Shown in pieces: positions 36,867 through 48,881 of a stretch of 64,000 bases of DNA. Position 1 is the first letter of the stretch. Each line of letters opens with the position of its first letter. This DNA comes from Xylogone sp. PMI_703 (lineage: Eukaryota > Ascomycota > Leotiomycetes). Location of the stretch: NCBI GenBank assembly GCA_021399445.1, contig JAJTUQ010000003.1:2914001-2978000 (forward strand), in the 5' to 3' direction. Position numbers and translations under genes: made by a program. The notes under the pieces are model-generated. The model ran no database searches and was not told the DNA's origin. It saw only the letters and a list, made by a program, of their open reading frames with translations.

Positions 36867-37190
36867 CTTGACGTTGGCGGATGGTCAAGACTGTCGCTGA
36901 AAGTCGGTTGTCGTGATGTCGTTGGCAGCTGTCGTTCACTTCTCGAGAGAAATTGAAAGTTTCTGTGGGAAATATTTGGCGCTAGGGCAGACAGGGGTCG
37001 ATTAGCGTAAAGGGCAGTTAAGCGAAGCCTCGATCTCGAAATGTCTTCTCGTGTGCGATCAAGGTAACTAAGCGAACTATCACGTGCGTCAATTGTCTTT
37101 CTTTACATTTCACCTCCTTTTGTAGACGATCAGGGGACGTTGTGCTTTCTTGAGCTTGTTATATTGTTTTCGAAGTAGAGTCGGCACGGA
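36867..37190. promoter_or_regulatory. Divergent RPS6/CTF8 promoter with CACGTG box
   Basis: This 324-bp stretch separates the two start codons and must hold both promoters. A CACGTG palindrome (E-box type, bound by bHLH factors) lies at 37081-37086 within TCACGTGCG. A comparable TCACGTGA is in the other ribosomal-protein promoter of this window (61513-61518). Confidence 0.5.
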
Positions 37191-37658
37191 ATGTCTACTA
37201 TACCTTTGTATGGCAGGAGAGGAGGGTCTGAATCATCAAGTCCACTACCACATCTACTCCAAACACCATCCGGGCTAGCTCTACTTGAGATACAAGGCAC
37301 TATCAACCTTCCAGAGTATCACGAGGATGAGTCCTTTACCAACAGTGCAAGTCAAGAGGCCAGTGGCCTACAGGATATTCCGATTGGACGGCTTGCATTT
37401 CCAAATTATAATGACGATCCTACCAGCAACTCATGGATGAAACCTGTGCATCTCTATGTCGGCAAGCACCAGAGACTCACAGGAGAAGTCAAGAAATTAC
37501 CGAAAGCCATAGCGGTTATACGCCGGAGAAGTACTAAAGATGTTGTCGACGACAATGATGAGTCTACTGGTGAACTAGAAGTTGTCGAAATCGTAAAGTT
37601 GAAGATTATCTTCTCGCAAAGGCCGGAGCCAGTTGGAACTTATGAAGCTGGAGAGTAA
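37191..37658 (+). CDS. CTF8: Ctf8, subunit of the Ctf18 clamp-loader complex
   Basis: Ctf8 binds Ctf18 and Dcc1 in the alternative RFC complex that supports sister-chromatid cohesion and links PCNA loading with polymerase epsilon. The single exon encodes 155 aa. The family core is clear: GLALLEIQGTINLP, IGRLAFPNY, WMKPVHLYVGKHQRLTGEVKKLPKAIAVIRRR, and a closing VVEIVKLKIIFSQRPEP. The gene starts 324 bp from RPS6 on the opposite strand. Length is normal for fungal Ctf8. Confidence 0.92.
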   Translation: MSTIPLYGRRGGSESSSPLPHLLQTPSGLALLEIQGTINLPEYHEDESFTNSASQEASGLQDIPIGRLAFPNYNDDPTSNSWMKPVHLYVGKHQRLTGEVKKLPKAIAVIRRRSTKDVVDDNDESTGELEVVEIVKLKIIFSQRPEPVGTYEAGE

Positions 37659-39511
37659 ATCGACCAATTTGGGTGTCTCTAAAGTCTGTATCCAAATTTA
37701 CTATGTCGGTTCTCAGGAAACACCCCACCAAGCCTCCGAGATCATATATCAAGCTCTCTATGCCTCCAATGTGCTCCTTACCTAAACCACGAGCAATATC
37801 TTCCAATGCAACTCAGCACGTCACTTCCATGGTGTAACCTATAAGTACTCCTGTCTTCATAGGCAAGAAAAACTTCTGTTAGAATGAGGGCTTAGCCTCA
37901 TCTGAGAAAAGGGGGCGCAGAGGTCAATTTCAACGCCGGAGAAGCAGCTACATTACCTTCTGACTATGTCATATTACAGTCTGAATATGTAGGACTGCAT
38001 CCTAAGGCGCATCTGAGGAAGAGTCCTAGTCATCAGCTATATATAGAAGGTGCAGGGGAGTCATCACAAAGTCACCATTTTCTTTGTAGAGCTGGAGAAA
38101 ATGGAACATAAGATAGAATTTAATGCTAGATATATTCTAGCTTTATGCTACAATCCGATATCCGGTCTAGATAGGTTGTCAGTGAGTACATGGACGAAAC
38201 AAGTTGATTATCAACTATGTATCTCCGTCTGAGTGCACTGGTGAATAAAAATTAAGTATATGACACTGTGTGCTTTTAACTTGAGTGAATCATTCTGGAA
38301 GAGTTGTCTGTCTACTCCTTCCACCTCGCATTTTAAAGTTTGAACCTGGTATCTCCAACGTCCTATTACTACCCGGGCTCAATATTTCAAGCTATATCTC
38401 AAATTACACTACACCTAACCAGTGTAGTAAAGACCCTCTACTTTCACAACAGAGGAATTATCAAGAACGACGCATTTGGTCCCTCGACTCCATGAGCTCC
38501 CATATGTTCGGGCCAGTTATATTCTTGGCCCTAGTAACGCTGATTATGGCACAAGAACCCAGATTAAGTCCTGGTGGAAGTCATAATGCGGGACTTGCTC
38601 AATTCAGCATTTCGTTCACCAGCACCGTTAATCTGACTCTTACACCAGTAGCGTGCGGTGTTCTTGCAGTCTTGGTTATCTGCTATTTCCATAAAAGGAG
38701 AAGAATAGCAATACTTATCTGAGCGAAGAGTAGAATTTAAGTACTGAGCTCTGGGCCTTGGTGATAAGTAACGGAATTTACATTCGCTCGGACTTATGAT
38801 TTTGTTCTTGGATTTATCATCTCATGAATTTAAATGCATCCAATGGAATCATTGATTTCTCAAGAATAAAGATATTGCATGTACTATTAGTCAATAGTTA
38901 TACAAGATGAGCTCTCCCCTAAGAAAAAGTTAGAATATAATTATGAGATACGTCATGATACTCTTCAATTAAATGTTACCTAACATCTGCTATGAGTGAG
39001 TTCTATTTCAGATTGCCACTTGAATAAAGCTAAACCGTAAGATATATTCCTCTTGGCTTAACTAATATATATCTGTTATTTTATTATAAACTAGATACGT
39101 CCCTCTTCTTTCTCCTAGGACGATTTTTGTCACCACGAACATGTTCCAACATACAGTCATCCAAGCTGAAGCGTGCATGAGGACCCGAGGTCGTCTGCAA
39201 CGCCTAGGCAATTTTCTTCACTAATCTTTAAGCCCTGATAGGACCTATTTATATTGGCATGTACCTGCTCTTTAATCTGTGTCTCCTAGATATTCAAAAA
39301 TGTGAGAGATGCTACCAATTATCCATAGGAGATAGAAGCTCAGCTACGGTCTTTCCTTTTCCAGAATCTCCCTAGATATACGGGATGTCGATGAACCTAG
39401 TTGGAGAGATGTGGTGCCTCTCAGCAAGGAGTAGTAGCCTGGCTGATCTTGATATGGTCACTGCAAGTTTGTTGGACGTTGGATAACTTTTCAGTCAAAC
39501 CGGTATTAGTA
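37659..39511. other. AT-rich spacer, possible small gene inside
   Basis: This 1.85-kb AT-rich stretch contains the 3' ends of CTF8 and the acid phosphatase. Apart from a possible 76-aa secreted/membrane protein frame (listed separately) I see only short degenerate frames. Confidence 0.4.
38492..38722 (+). CDS. Possible small single-pass membrane protein
   Basis: This 76-codon frame from ATG 38492 begins with a signal-peptide-like segment (MSSHMFGPVIFLALVTLIMA). A short polar segment with two NxT/NxS-type sites follows, then a hydrophobic span (VACGVLAVLVICYF) and a basic tail (HKRRR). This type-I membrane layout is unlikely in random frames but the sequence is short. The frame continues upstream without a clear earlier ATG. 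No family recognised, so it may be chance. Confidence 0.25.
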   Translation: MSSHMFGPVIFLALVTLIMAQEPRLSPGGSHNAGLAQFSISFTSTVNLTLTPVACGVLAVLVICYFHKRRRIAILI

Positions 39512-40798
39512 TCACTGGGTATTCGGAGCTGGATCTTTGTAAATTGGCGCGCGTAAGTTTCTGATTCCATCGCCACCATCGAATACCGCTCCACTTCCAT
39601 CATAAGGTGTCTTCTCCTTTGCAGCCGATTTCCAAGTTTCCGCAATTCCAGATTCAACACCTTTACCGCCAGCCCCGACTAGACGTAAGTTGGGTGGAGG
39701 AATGGGAGCATATTTATTTGCATTGTTGTTCAAAAATCCAGCATAGGAAAGAGAATTGTTCACCCCCCAGACGCTAGGTGGTGTTCTGTTCACGTAGCCT
39801 GTCTTATGGGCAACGAATTCAAAGACATTGGCTCCAACGTCATACCTTCCTAGATTTGGCAGACTCCAGTTGTTTTCCAAAGTTGAGAGGATGGAGTAAT
39901 GAGTATAGAAAGTGTCGTCGAACGTATTCTTAAGCTCAGGCGGAACAGCACCTCCGAGGAGGATAGATACAATATGATTAGGAATCTCATAAGTCAAACT
40001 TTCATCGTAAGTAAGGAGAACAAGCGTCTTTTCCATGAACTGCTCATTGGCGAGGAGAGGCGTTAGGAAGTCCCTTGACCAGGTCGCTGCAAATTCAAGC
40101 GTTGTATTATGCCCATCATTCAGCATATCTGGGGACATGAACATAAATTGCGGAAGGGTGTTCGCTTTAAGATCGTCGTAGAAGTCACTTAGACTCTGCA
40201 CGTTTGCCCGGCGCGTTCCATTCAGGGTAATACTCTCGAAGGTTACAAACGGACTACCCAGATCAGATATGATTCAATTAAAAATTGGCAGTTACTGCTC
40301 GATCTCTAGCAGCAAGAGGGGACTTACTTATGCTTCCGCACATAGTGCCATCCGCTGCCATCACTTGCGGAGCTTCCCGGACTCATGTAGCCAGGCCCGG
40401 GCATCCCCTCAAAGTACCCTTTCCAGCCAATATTCTGGGTATCGAGCAGATCAATCAAGGTTGATACATTTTGTGGGACTGTGACAAGTCCATCATGGTT
40501 AAGGCCGAAGTATTCCCCACATATTGAAGCAAGATAATTTGGTTGTGATGGGTGCGTATGCGCATAATATTGAGTCAGGATAATGCCTTCTTTCGCCAGT
40601 TCTTTCATCTCCGGATTCTTTTCAACTTTTAGGAAGTCCTATGTGCTTCAGTTAGTACTCTAATCCTGCGCCTGCGGCTGAACAAAAGCTTACCTGGTTC
40701 TCCAGCCATATAGTTAAAAACCGATCGAACGCTTTCCCCGGAACATACGATGCCGCTGCCACCGCCGCATAATAAGCCAGCACAAAAGGGATGCGCAT
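39512..40798 (-). CDS. Secreted acid phosphatase (phosphoesterase family)
   Basis: This enzyme hydrolyses phosphomonoesters outside the cell; fungal relatives are often induced by phosphate starvation. Three exons, 40798-40694, 40638-40328 and 40253-39512, encode 385 aa. Residues 1-16 act as signal peptide (MRIPFVLAYYAAVAAA); an in-frame ATG 21 nt upstream (40819) is an alternative start. Family features are FDRFLTIWLENQDFL, YAHTHPSQPNYLASICG, the GWKGYFEGMPGPGY segment, PQFMFMSPDMLNDGH and LLTYDES. These fit the phospholipase C/acid phosphatase phosphoesterase family (PF04185-type). Several N-glycosylation sequons are present. Confidence 0.92.
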
Positions 40799-41297
40799 AT
40801 TGGATAGCGCAGCGCGCATAAAGGTATCCGATTTCAAATAGATAGTGCGATAACTACTATCGGGATCTCTATGGCTTAAGAGAATCCTGACATGCCATGT
40901 CTATGAATCTCTCTATGTTGTGATATTGTAAAGGCGAAGTATCAATGCGTGTAAGATTGCCATATTGATCATCCAGGGGCACGTGAGCGATTACTGTTTC
41001 GTAGTATGGTTATCAAACACTGGCTCCTTCCACAGCAATCAGAGTACGGGTGTACGAGGATATATAACACCAACTTAATAATTCTTGGGGGCTTCGCTCT
41101 CTGATATATAAATATATTTTGGTTCATCCATATGGGGAAACTAAACCCAAAATTTGCGGGGAAGCCGTTCCCTTGCATCGCGCCAAAACCAACACCCCTA
41201 CAAAAAGCCTAGCCCAAACAGGACATAATTCAACATCTCATAAAGCAAATCTCGACAGCAATGGCTACATTTCTTTAGGGGTATATTGCAATCGTAA
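40799..41297. promoter_or_regulatory. Upstream region of the acid phosphatase
   Basis: About 500 bp separates the acid phosphatase start from the dynactin stop (both minus strand) and holds the phosphatase promoter. Pho4-type sites were looked for; a CACGTGAG at about 40980-40987 matches the CACGTG core and would suit a phosphate-regulated gene. Regulation is inferred only. Confidence 0.4.
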
Positions 41298-44200
41298 TCA
41301 AACAAATCCTAGTCCTTCTCTGAATCCTTCAAAGCTTTCGGGACTCACAATCTCCACTTCCCTATATCCAACGCCTTTCCCTTCAAATTGAGGTAGTCTC
41401 AACTCAACCTTTGCTAATCGGCTCCGGTTTCGACGGCCAATTCCACGATTGGCATCTTTTTCAGCCAAGACATGGGCCTTCTTGATAACGGACTGTTCCC
41501 AGCTTCTCCAAGCTTCAAAGCCTTCTTTCTGCTTCTCCACGTGATATCTTGGGGTTGTCTTCGCCGGCCGCCAACCAAGTTTGTTCTTTGGCATTTTGCT
41601 GAGGTCATACAGTTCTGCAGTCTTAGTTAGGTTCAGGAGCTCGTTAAGTACATCCTGGCCTTCGGCTAGAACGAGAGCTTTACGCTCCTCTTCTTTAGAC
41701 TTTGGCTTTATCAAGTGCTCATCTAGCCAAGAAAGATTGCTAGAATCTGTAACCCGCGCACGTCGATTTTCTTCTCGAAGATAGCGCACGGCAGATTGGA
41801 GATCATTTATCTCCGTCCGTAATGCTTCCATTTCCCGCGCAGTAGCAACAGCGCGTTCTTGGCCTGCCTTGGATCCTGGGGTTTCTCCAATCAGCTTAGC
41901 CTGCTCAGCAATCTTCTTCCACTTCTCCTTCTCTGCTTCAAGCGCCGTTAACTCTTTATTTTGTGACTCGACCGCCTCAGTTAATTCCACTTCTCGTTGT
42001 TTAGCGTCTTGAATATTCTTTTCTAGTTCATGGATACGCTCGTTCTTCTTGGCAGCGTCCCTCATGCGGCTTTCCAGGAGCTCAATCTTAACCGATGCTT
42101 CCTCAAGGGTCTTGTCTCTTATAGCAATGAGTCTCGCGCGCTCATGGTTGTCCTCTTTGAGGCGTCGTATCTCTTCTTCTGTATCGATGGGAACAACTTT
42201 GGAAGATTTGAGTTCTTGAGACCGGAGCACCCAGGGAGCCAAGGGTCTCTCAAATTCTTGGGTCATTTCCAGATCCGCTGCAAGAGCCACGAGATCTACT
42301 AACGCATTGGTCAAGGTTCGCAGCTTATTCAGATACGTAGAGAAGAGATCAGATTCAGTAGATGTGAATACAGATAATGTGGTGTTGTATAGGGCACTTT
42401 GAACCTCTTGGTATGTGAATGGATCTGTTCGGCCCTCTTCACTCAACAGAGTGTGAATATCCTCACCAACGCGGCGAGAATATGTTGCGAGTTCTAGAGT
42501 AGCAGCTTCACATTGTTCAAAATGCTGGAGAGTATCTGGCATTAAGGAAAGCGATCTGGATCGCATCTCTTCAAGAGACCTAACGGCTTTCCCAACAATA
42601 ACCTTAGCACTGCGAGTCAAGTCAATGACAGATCCAGATTTGCGAGAAAAGTGATGTGCAAGCTCTTCCTCATCGCCTTCGGCTGCTTTGATCTTTTGTA
42701 CCAATCCTTTGGTAATGGACATTGCAGCGGCGGCATTCTCAAGGTGGCTCTGCATAACGACAGTTCGCATATGGACATGATCAGCATAGCTTGCAAGATT
42801 ATCAGGAATATGAACTTCTGCAAGGTGAGTCATAAGAGCTATTGTTCGCTGAAGTTCGTCGGCGCATTGTTTCTCTTTGAGGTCGTCCCTTCGTAGACCA
42901 TCTATCCAAGAATTTAATGCTCTCTCCACGGGCTCGAGTTCGTAGAGTGCACCTTCATATTTGGCAAACTCATCAATATTGCAGTGGCTGATGGCGTTGA
43001 CAAATCGATCACACATTGCAGATACCCATGTGAGTTTGTCCATAGCATCACAGCCTGCAAAGACATCATCCTCATGACCCTCTGAGGCTTGTCCATTGAC
43101 TCTGTCTTTGATGAATCCATGTAGAAGATTTGCCTTGAATCCAACACGTTTAAATCGAAGCAGGGCCAAAACAGAATCTCGATCTTCTTGATAAGCTTCT
43201 GGAAGGAATAATTGAACAATTGCGAGATGCTCAGAAGCTTCCTGGGCCTCAAGTCTACGCAACTCAAGATCGATGGTCTTGATCTGCGTCTTTGCAGCCG
43301 ATACCTGGAGTTTCATATTAAGGTCCATCATCGCCCGAGATCTGCTATTTAGCTGCTCTGATTCGGTCTCGCTGACCGCATCCGAGGCCCTCATATCTTC
43401 TAAGTCGCTTTGAAGGTTCGTCACAAGCTCCCGGAAGCGTGATAACATATACTCCATATCTTCCATCGCTTGTTCCTGTTGGTTCATACGTCGTGATTGC
43501 TCGCCGATGATACTGTCTTTAATGTCTATCTCTTCTTGCATTTCCTTCTCAGTTTCCACATGGTTAATTTCGAGTTCATCATTTAGTTCCTTCAGGCTCT
43601 CGAGATCCTCTATAGTAACCTTGAGTTCCTCTATCTGCTCCTGCATGGTAAGATTATTATGAGTAAGTTCTTCTATTGTGTCTTCGGCACCAAGAGCATC
43701 ATCTAGCTGCTGTCGAAGATCCTCAATATTTGCTGTGGCTTGAGTGAGTTTCTCCTTGGTAGCCTCATATTCCTCTTTCACGCCCCCAAGCTCTCGTAAC
43801 TCTGCTTGGAGGCTTTTGATTTCGTCCTTCAACTCTTCTTCTTGCTGTTCGGTGATGTCACGTAATCGCAAAAGGGCCTCCTTTAACCTCTCATTGCTAC
43901 GCTGCATCTGTAACCAACCCTGGCTTGCTTTCTCCTCGGGGCTCATGTCTGTTCCCAGCTCAGCGTTTTCTTCTCTTAGAACTTCGACTTCAAGCTCAAG
44001 CTCTTCTGTCCTTATTTTCAAGGCCTCTAGCTCTGTTTTTACAGCTTCTGCAGTCTCTTCAGCCATTTCCCTATCCAAGGTGGCCATTTCGACTATATCA
44101 TCATGATCAGCTTGAACTTTCTCAAGCTCCTCCAGTTTGTCCTGCGTCTCTTTTAACTCTTTCCGCAGGTCTGCTACTTCCTGTTGCTGGGGTCGATATT

Positions 44201-45340
44201 TTGCCTGCAACTTTTCGATGATATCTTTGAACTTATCACGCTCGACCTGCATCTGTTCCAAAGCCTTTAATTTATCTCGATCCTCCAGGCGTTTCTTCTC
44301 CATCAACCGTAGCTTGGTCTTTAAATCTTCAATCTCTCTGGCAGCAGCACCCACTCCACCAGAGACACTTCGCATATTGGATGTGGATCCCGCACTCCGA
44401 TTAGACGCAGGGGAAACGTGCTGTCGATCTGCTGGAGAGCCTCGAGAGAGAGTTGGACTGACGCCAGGTGGTGAGAGTGTATCTCCATTGTCTTCATCTG
44501 CCCCACCATCATTGCTCTGGTTACTACTTATCTGGCTCCCAATTGATGCTATCCGGTCTCCGACCTTTCGCACGTTCAGTTTAGGTGCGAGTGAAGAGGC
44601 GGGGCGTCCGCCTACAACTTTTGGTGGCGGGTTAGAAGCTCGATTAATTCCCCCAGGAGCTCCTGGCGGAGTAGATCTCACTGTTCGCGTTGCAGGCACT
44701 GGTGGTGGCCCCATAGAAGTGCGAGTACCTGGTGTAGTTGATCTTGCCTTCGGCATATTCAGAGACTGTGGTCTTCCTGCTGATGGTGTGCCGGTCCGCG
44801 GGGTCGATGTACTAGAAGTAGGCCCAGAACCAAGCTGCTTGGTAGGAGATTTGGTTGGAGACTAAGTTAAAGTTAGATATATTCGGCAGAGAGAGATTAT
44901 GGCCTTCTTACTCGGAGCACACTGGAGGGTCTTCTTGGAACAGGACTTGGACTAACAGCATTCACGCTGATCCGCTTTGGTGCTCCAGTGTCTGGTACTG
45001 AGCTCATCCTCCTTGCACTCCCAGAATTGACGGTACTGGCAGGCCTTCCAACCCTCTTAGTGACGGCTGGCCCATTGGAAGGTTTTGGGGCAACTGGTGC
45101 AGCTGGAGCTGGTTGCTCAAGAACCTGTACAACAATTGTAGGCCTCACGAACATCCCCCGGCCCATCTCACACTCAAAGTATCGCTCTCCTTGCACGCTT
45201 CCATCGTTTTTCCCTCCTCCTCCTTCGAGTTCAACTCCGACCCAATCGCCCGTTGCAAAGTGCGTTTGCCCAAGGAAGCGAATTGTTCCAATTACACCCT
45301 CCTTGAGCTCTACAACCTGACCTACTGCAAGCTCGGCCAT
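41298..45340 (-). CDS. Dynactin subunit p150Glued
   Basis: The largest dynactin subunit, linking dynein to microtubules for nuclear migration and retrograde endosome transport; the Neurospora orthologue is ro-3. Two exons, 45340-44912 and 44861-41298, encode 1330 aa. The N-terminal CAP-Gly domain (about residues 10-75) shows GTIRFLGQTHFATGDWVGVE, the GKNDG motif and GERYFECEMGRGMFVRP. A basic Ser/Pro-rich linker follows to about residue 280. A long coiled coil (CC1, from AREIEDLKTKLRLMEKKRL) precedes the dynactin domain near the middle (LRRLEAQEASEHLAIVQLFL). A second coiled coil and conserved C-terminus complete the protein. Length matches filamentous-fungal orthologues. Confidence 0.95.
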
Positions 45341-46596
45341 GTTATCGAATCATTTAGAACGCTGTCGGGCAAGACACAGGTAAAGATATAAGCAGTTTGC
45401 AGTCGGCGATGCTGCGGGAGTGCTTTCTTTACCAAAATCGCGTTTCCTTTGCGTAAGGAGACGCGAAGTTTTTGCCTGAGGATGTATACAATACACAGGA
45501 CACAGTAGTAGTGTTGGGCTCTGGGAGCTTGGGCCATCCAAGAACAGAGCTCTCCCACTGCAACAGAATACCTAACAACAGTAAACTGATTCAAGAACTC
45601 TCTATGTATCAATGCGTCACGGTATCTTTTAGATAATTCTGCGACACACATTCTTGCCACATCATAAAGATACATCCACAGGTTATTTTCTTCATATCTT
45701 TTTTATAGCAGACTTTCATTTGAGGATGGTCATCGATCACGTATATGGAGTTGTAGGAGTTATAAATCTTTCCACTAATAAAATAGCCATTGTTACTTAA
45801 AGTTACCAAGTTACCGCTATTAAGAAAGTAAATCAGTGTTCAAGGAAGATATCCTTCAAGAACAAGCTCAGATTATGCTGGAAAGTTTATATCACTGAGA
45901 GGAAAGATGTAGTGAAAGTCTCCAGTACAACCACCTGTGAGCACCATTGATGCCTCCGCCTGTGCCAGCAGTAGGAGCCATACTTCCCGTCGACAAGACG
46001 ATGCCGGAACAATACTCGCTGAGTCCGTAGCCAGTTCTATCAATCGGAAATCTCTGGAATGGAGTTCTGCATATGGTGGCCGGTGAGAATGGGATGGTTT
46101 AGGCAGGTCCCCTGCAACAGATCTCCCAGGCGTTTTGCGGGCCCTTGCAGGCGATTCGGCCACTGATGAGTTGCCTCCCAAAGCCATTCATTGCTCACCA
46201 TTCTGCACGTGTACAGGCACGGAACAAACGCTCACGATTACAGTACCTCTCTCGCAGAAAACAACCTCGCCTTGGCACGGAAGTATGATACTCTAATCTC
46301 TGCTCGATCAAGCATCTACCTGTGGAATTACGCTGCTTAGGCCCGTGGAGCGCCCAGTAACCTCTCGCTCAATGCTAGCCGGAAGCCCGCGATATACTCT
46401 GCTTAGGCCTCGAGCCAACTAGGTTCATGTCAACAAACCAATAGTCTATTCTTTTGCGCCTTTGCGAATTGGCGGCCAAGTATCCCACTCCCTGTAGCCA
46501 GGGGTAACAGTTTGCAGCCCAGCCCTCAGGAACCTGGGAAAAACGTTGTCTTCAAGGGCGGGGCTTTCTCAATTTGATCCCCGGATATAAATATGG
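45341..46596. other. Divergent spacer, dynactin/phosphatase-like gene
   Basis: This 1.26 kb holds two divergent promoters. A 104-codon minus-strand frame with an ATG (46187-45873) occurs but resembles no family and lacks other support. A TATAAATA box at 46585-46592 sits just before the downstream start at 46597, an unusually close position that may favour a downstream start codon. Confidence 0.4.
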
Positions 46597-48465
46597 ATGG
46601 CTCCATCACCATGGCACTGGAATCCCTCAGCAGCAACCTGGGCAACTAAGCTCACTGTCTCAATTGCCGTTCTATCGTTGGCGCAGCTGATTGTGCAAAT
46701 CATCGCCCCCTCGAGCCATAGCTTAAGCTTCATCTCTCGTGTTGCTGCCTCTCTTCGCCATCATAGAGCAATGGCTTCTGTTGATCTAGGATGGTATCCT
46801 CCACATGCCGGCTTAATTAACAACCTTACGCAGGTTGTTAGCGGGACTGGTGTCTATGGGTTTGTTTACAATACCTCTACTGTCCTAGACTCCGAATATG
46901 GAGTCTACAATTGGTGCAACATGCCCCATGCTCGTGCAACGGAATATGTGAAGCCATCTTCTGAATATGAGCTTCAGTATGTCGAACTTGTAAGTTGTCT
47001 AATTAGATTTTCTCTCTATTCATACTAATGTAACAACTTTAGATTCATAGACACCATAAGCGCACTGTTTATGCGTCAAACTCTTTTCCAGTTGAGTCCT
47101 ACGGTTGGAATTGCGATGACGAAGGCCTCTTCTATTATGGACAGCCTAAATCTGGAAAGAAGTCTGCTCACGCCTATTGGCAAGGCTACCTTTCGCCCAT
47201 TAACCCATTCAAACCCAGTGGATTTCTAGGATCATGCCAGTTCCCCCAGATTACTGCTGCTGGCCTTGACGATTCCTGGCAGCACGGACGGGATCTGTAT
47301 GGTGTCTATCATGACTTGTTGAAATTCCTGCCAGATAACTTAAATGATCAAGTTTCGTTTCGCGTCACTCAAAACGTCATTACGAGTGAAGTTGCTGGCA
47401 TGGTTATAAACGGTATGTTCGATAGTGAGGGAGACTTCCCACTATTAATCCAGGTATGGAATCATGATAGTGTATATCCGAAACATACTTTGTCTAACAG
47501 GTCTTTAGCCCAGTGGGTTTGATTCCTTAGAACCAACCTATTCGTGCCCAGCAGCATCTAATGGATTCGGTCAGATCCAATCCGGTGCTAACTGGACTGC
47601 CCACTTAACTGCGGCTGCATCTCTCTATGCCACACTGGATAATATTTCCGGAGTCTCGCCCTCAAATGGTGGTTTCCATTCTAGCTTTGATCATTACTAT
47701 GACAACCTCTCGGCACGACAATGCCACCAGAAGCCATTACCTTGCAAGCTTGTCAATGGTGTGAACTCAACTACTTGTATCACTCAAGATATTGCTGACG
47801 AGGTCTTCCGATTCGGAAACTATGAATACTCTTACATCTATCGTGATGATCCAAGAAGTCTTCACGCTAGTGCTGGCAGCATGGGCGTATTCTTCGGCGA
47901 GCTAACTACTCACATCCGAGATCTCATCAGTGGCAAGAGCAACGTAATCTACCGACATAACGTTGCCCATGACGGTTCTATGTCAAGAGTCCTGTCTGTC
48001 CTTCAGGTTGACACCATGGTTTGGCCAGGAATGGGCTCAGAAGTCATCTTCGAGCTTTACAAGAAGAAAGCATCGGCTACTCCTACTCCTACGATTGCTC
48101 CTAACTGCAACCATGACAACTGTTTGAGACAATTCATTCGATCCTCAGCCGTTGCATCCAGCGTTTGCCCTGGCTATACTTTGGCCCCGAGTTCTACTGT
48201 CCCTGATTTTGCCTCCAACTGCGGTGGCTCTCCTTCGAGAGTTTCTTCCGCATGCTCCTGCATTGTCACACCAACACCAACTTCTTCCCCCATCCCGCCA
48301 CATGAGTATTACGTACGAGTCCTCTGGGGCGGTAAGGTCCTGAAGAGCTCCAACCCAAGCTTAGGCTTGATGGACATGGTGCCTGCAGAGACTTTCCTTG
48401 CATATATTGATGGCTTGGTGGGTGCAGGTGCAAGCAAGGTTGTTGCGATATGCAATGGCAACTAG
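46597..48465 (+). CDS. Histidine acid phosphatase-family protein with Cys-rich insertion
   Basis: This is a member of the branch-2 histidine phosphatase superfamily. Three exons, 46597-46989, 47043-47453 and 47509-48465, encode 586 aa. An N-terminal hydrophobic segment (residues 18-37) serves as signal anchor; Met59 is an alternative start. The RHGxRxP-type motif reads HRHHKRT (residues 133-139), so Gly and Pro are replaced. The proton-donor region is VAHDGSMS with His422-Asp423. DSLEPTYSCPAA is typical of the family. Between MGSEVIFELY and YYVRVLWGGKVLKSS, which are adjacent in ordinary members, about 80 residues are inserted: a Thr/Pro linker, a six-cysteine module (about 467-522) and a second Thr/Pro linker. 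Substrate is unknown; phytase-like or phosphosugar activity is possible. Confidence 0.85.
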
Positions 48466-48881
48466 AACGAATTATGGAGATAATACTGTTAAAACACGTA
48501 GGATAATTTAAGAAAGTATTTACTTATACTTACTTATATATGTACAACAACTCTTACGAAATTTCCCTAGCATGTGTCGTAGAAGAAGAAAAGCTATCTT
48601 AACTTAGTGATGCATAATTGTAAATATAGATAAACGTGTAGAAATAACAGGCGAACACGCTCTCTAAAACATGATAATACCAAATAGGAAATAGGGGGGC
48701 TGGTCACCGCTATCTACGTCATTCGCTACCAGGATATTTACCTACCTTCCCCTCCATTTCGAACCTTATTACATGCTTACTTCAACACAACGCATGTGAC
48801 GAAGCCCTGCTCCTTCCAGTACTTGTGAATTTTAGTTTGCTTTTGCTTGTCATTTCTTCCCGTTATAATATTCCTTAGAAA
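48466..48881. other. Spacer upstream of the MscL gene
   Basis: About 415 AT-rich bases between two co-directional genes, holding a 3' UTR and the MscL promoter. No gene seen. Confidence 0.4.

Noticed and set aside
43744..44865. Ser/Leu-rich plus-strand frames over dynactin
   Set aside because: Antisense shadows of the Glu/Lys/Leu-rich coiled coil of p150Glued.
45873..46187. 104-codon minus-strand frame in the dynactin/phosphatase spacer
   Set aside because: No family resemblance or splice context; lies in a promoter region. Kept only as a note.
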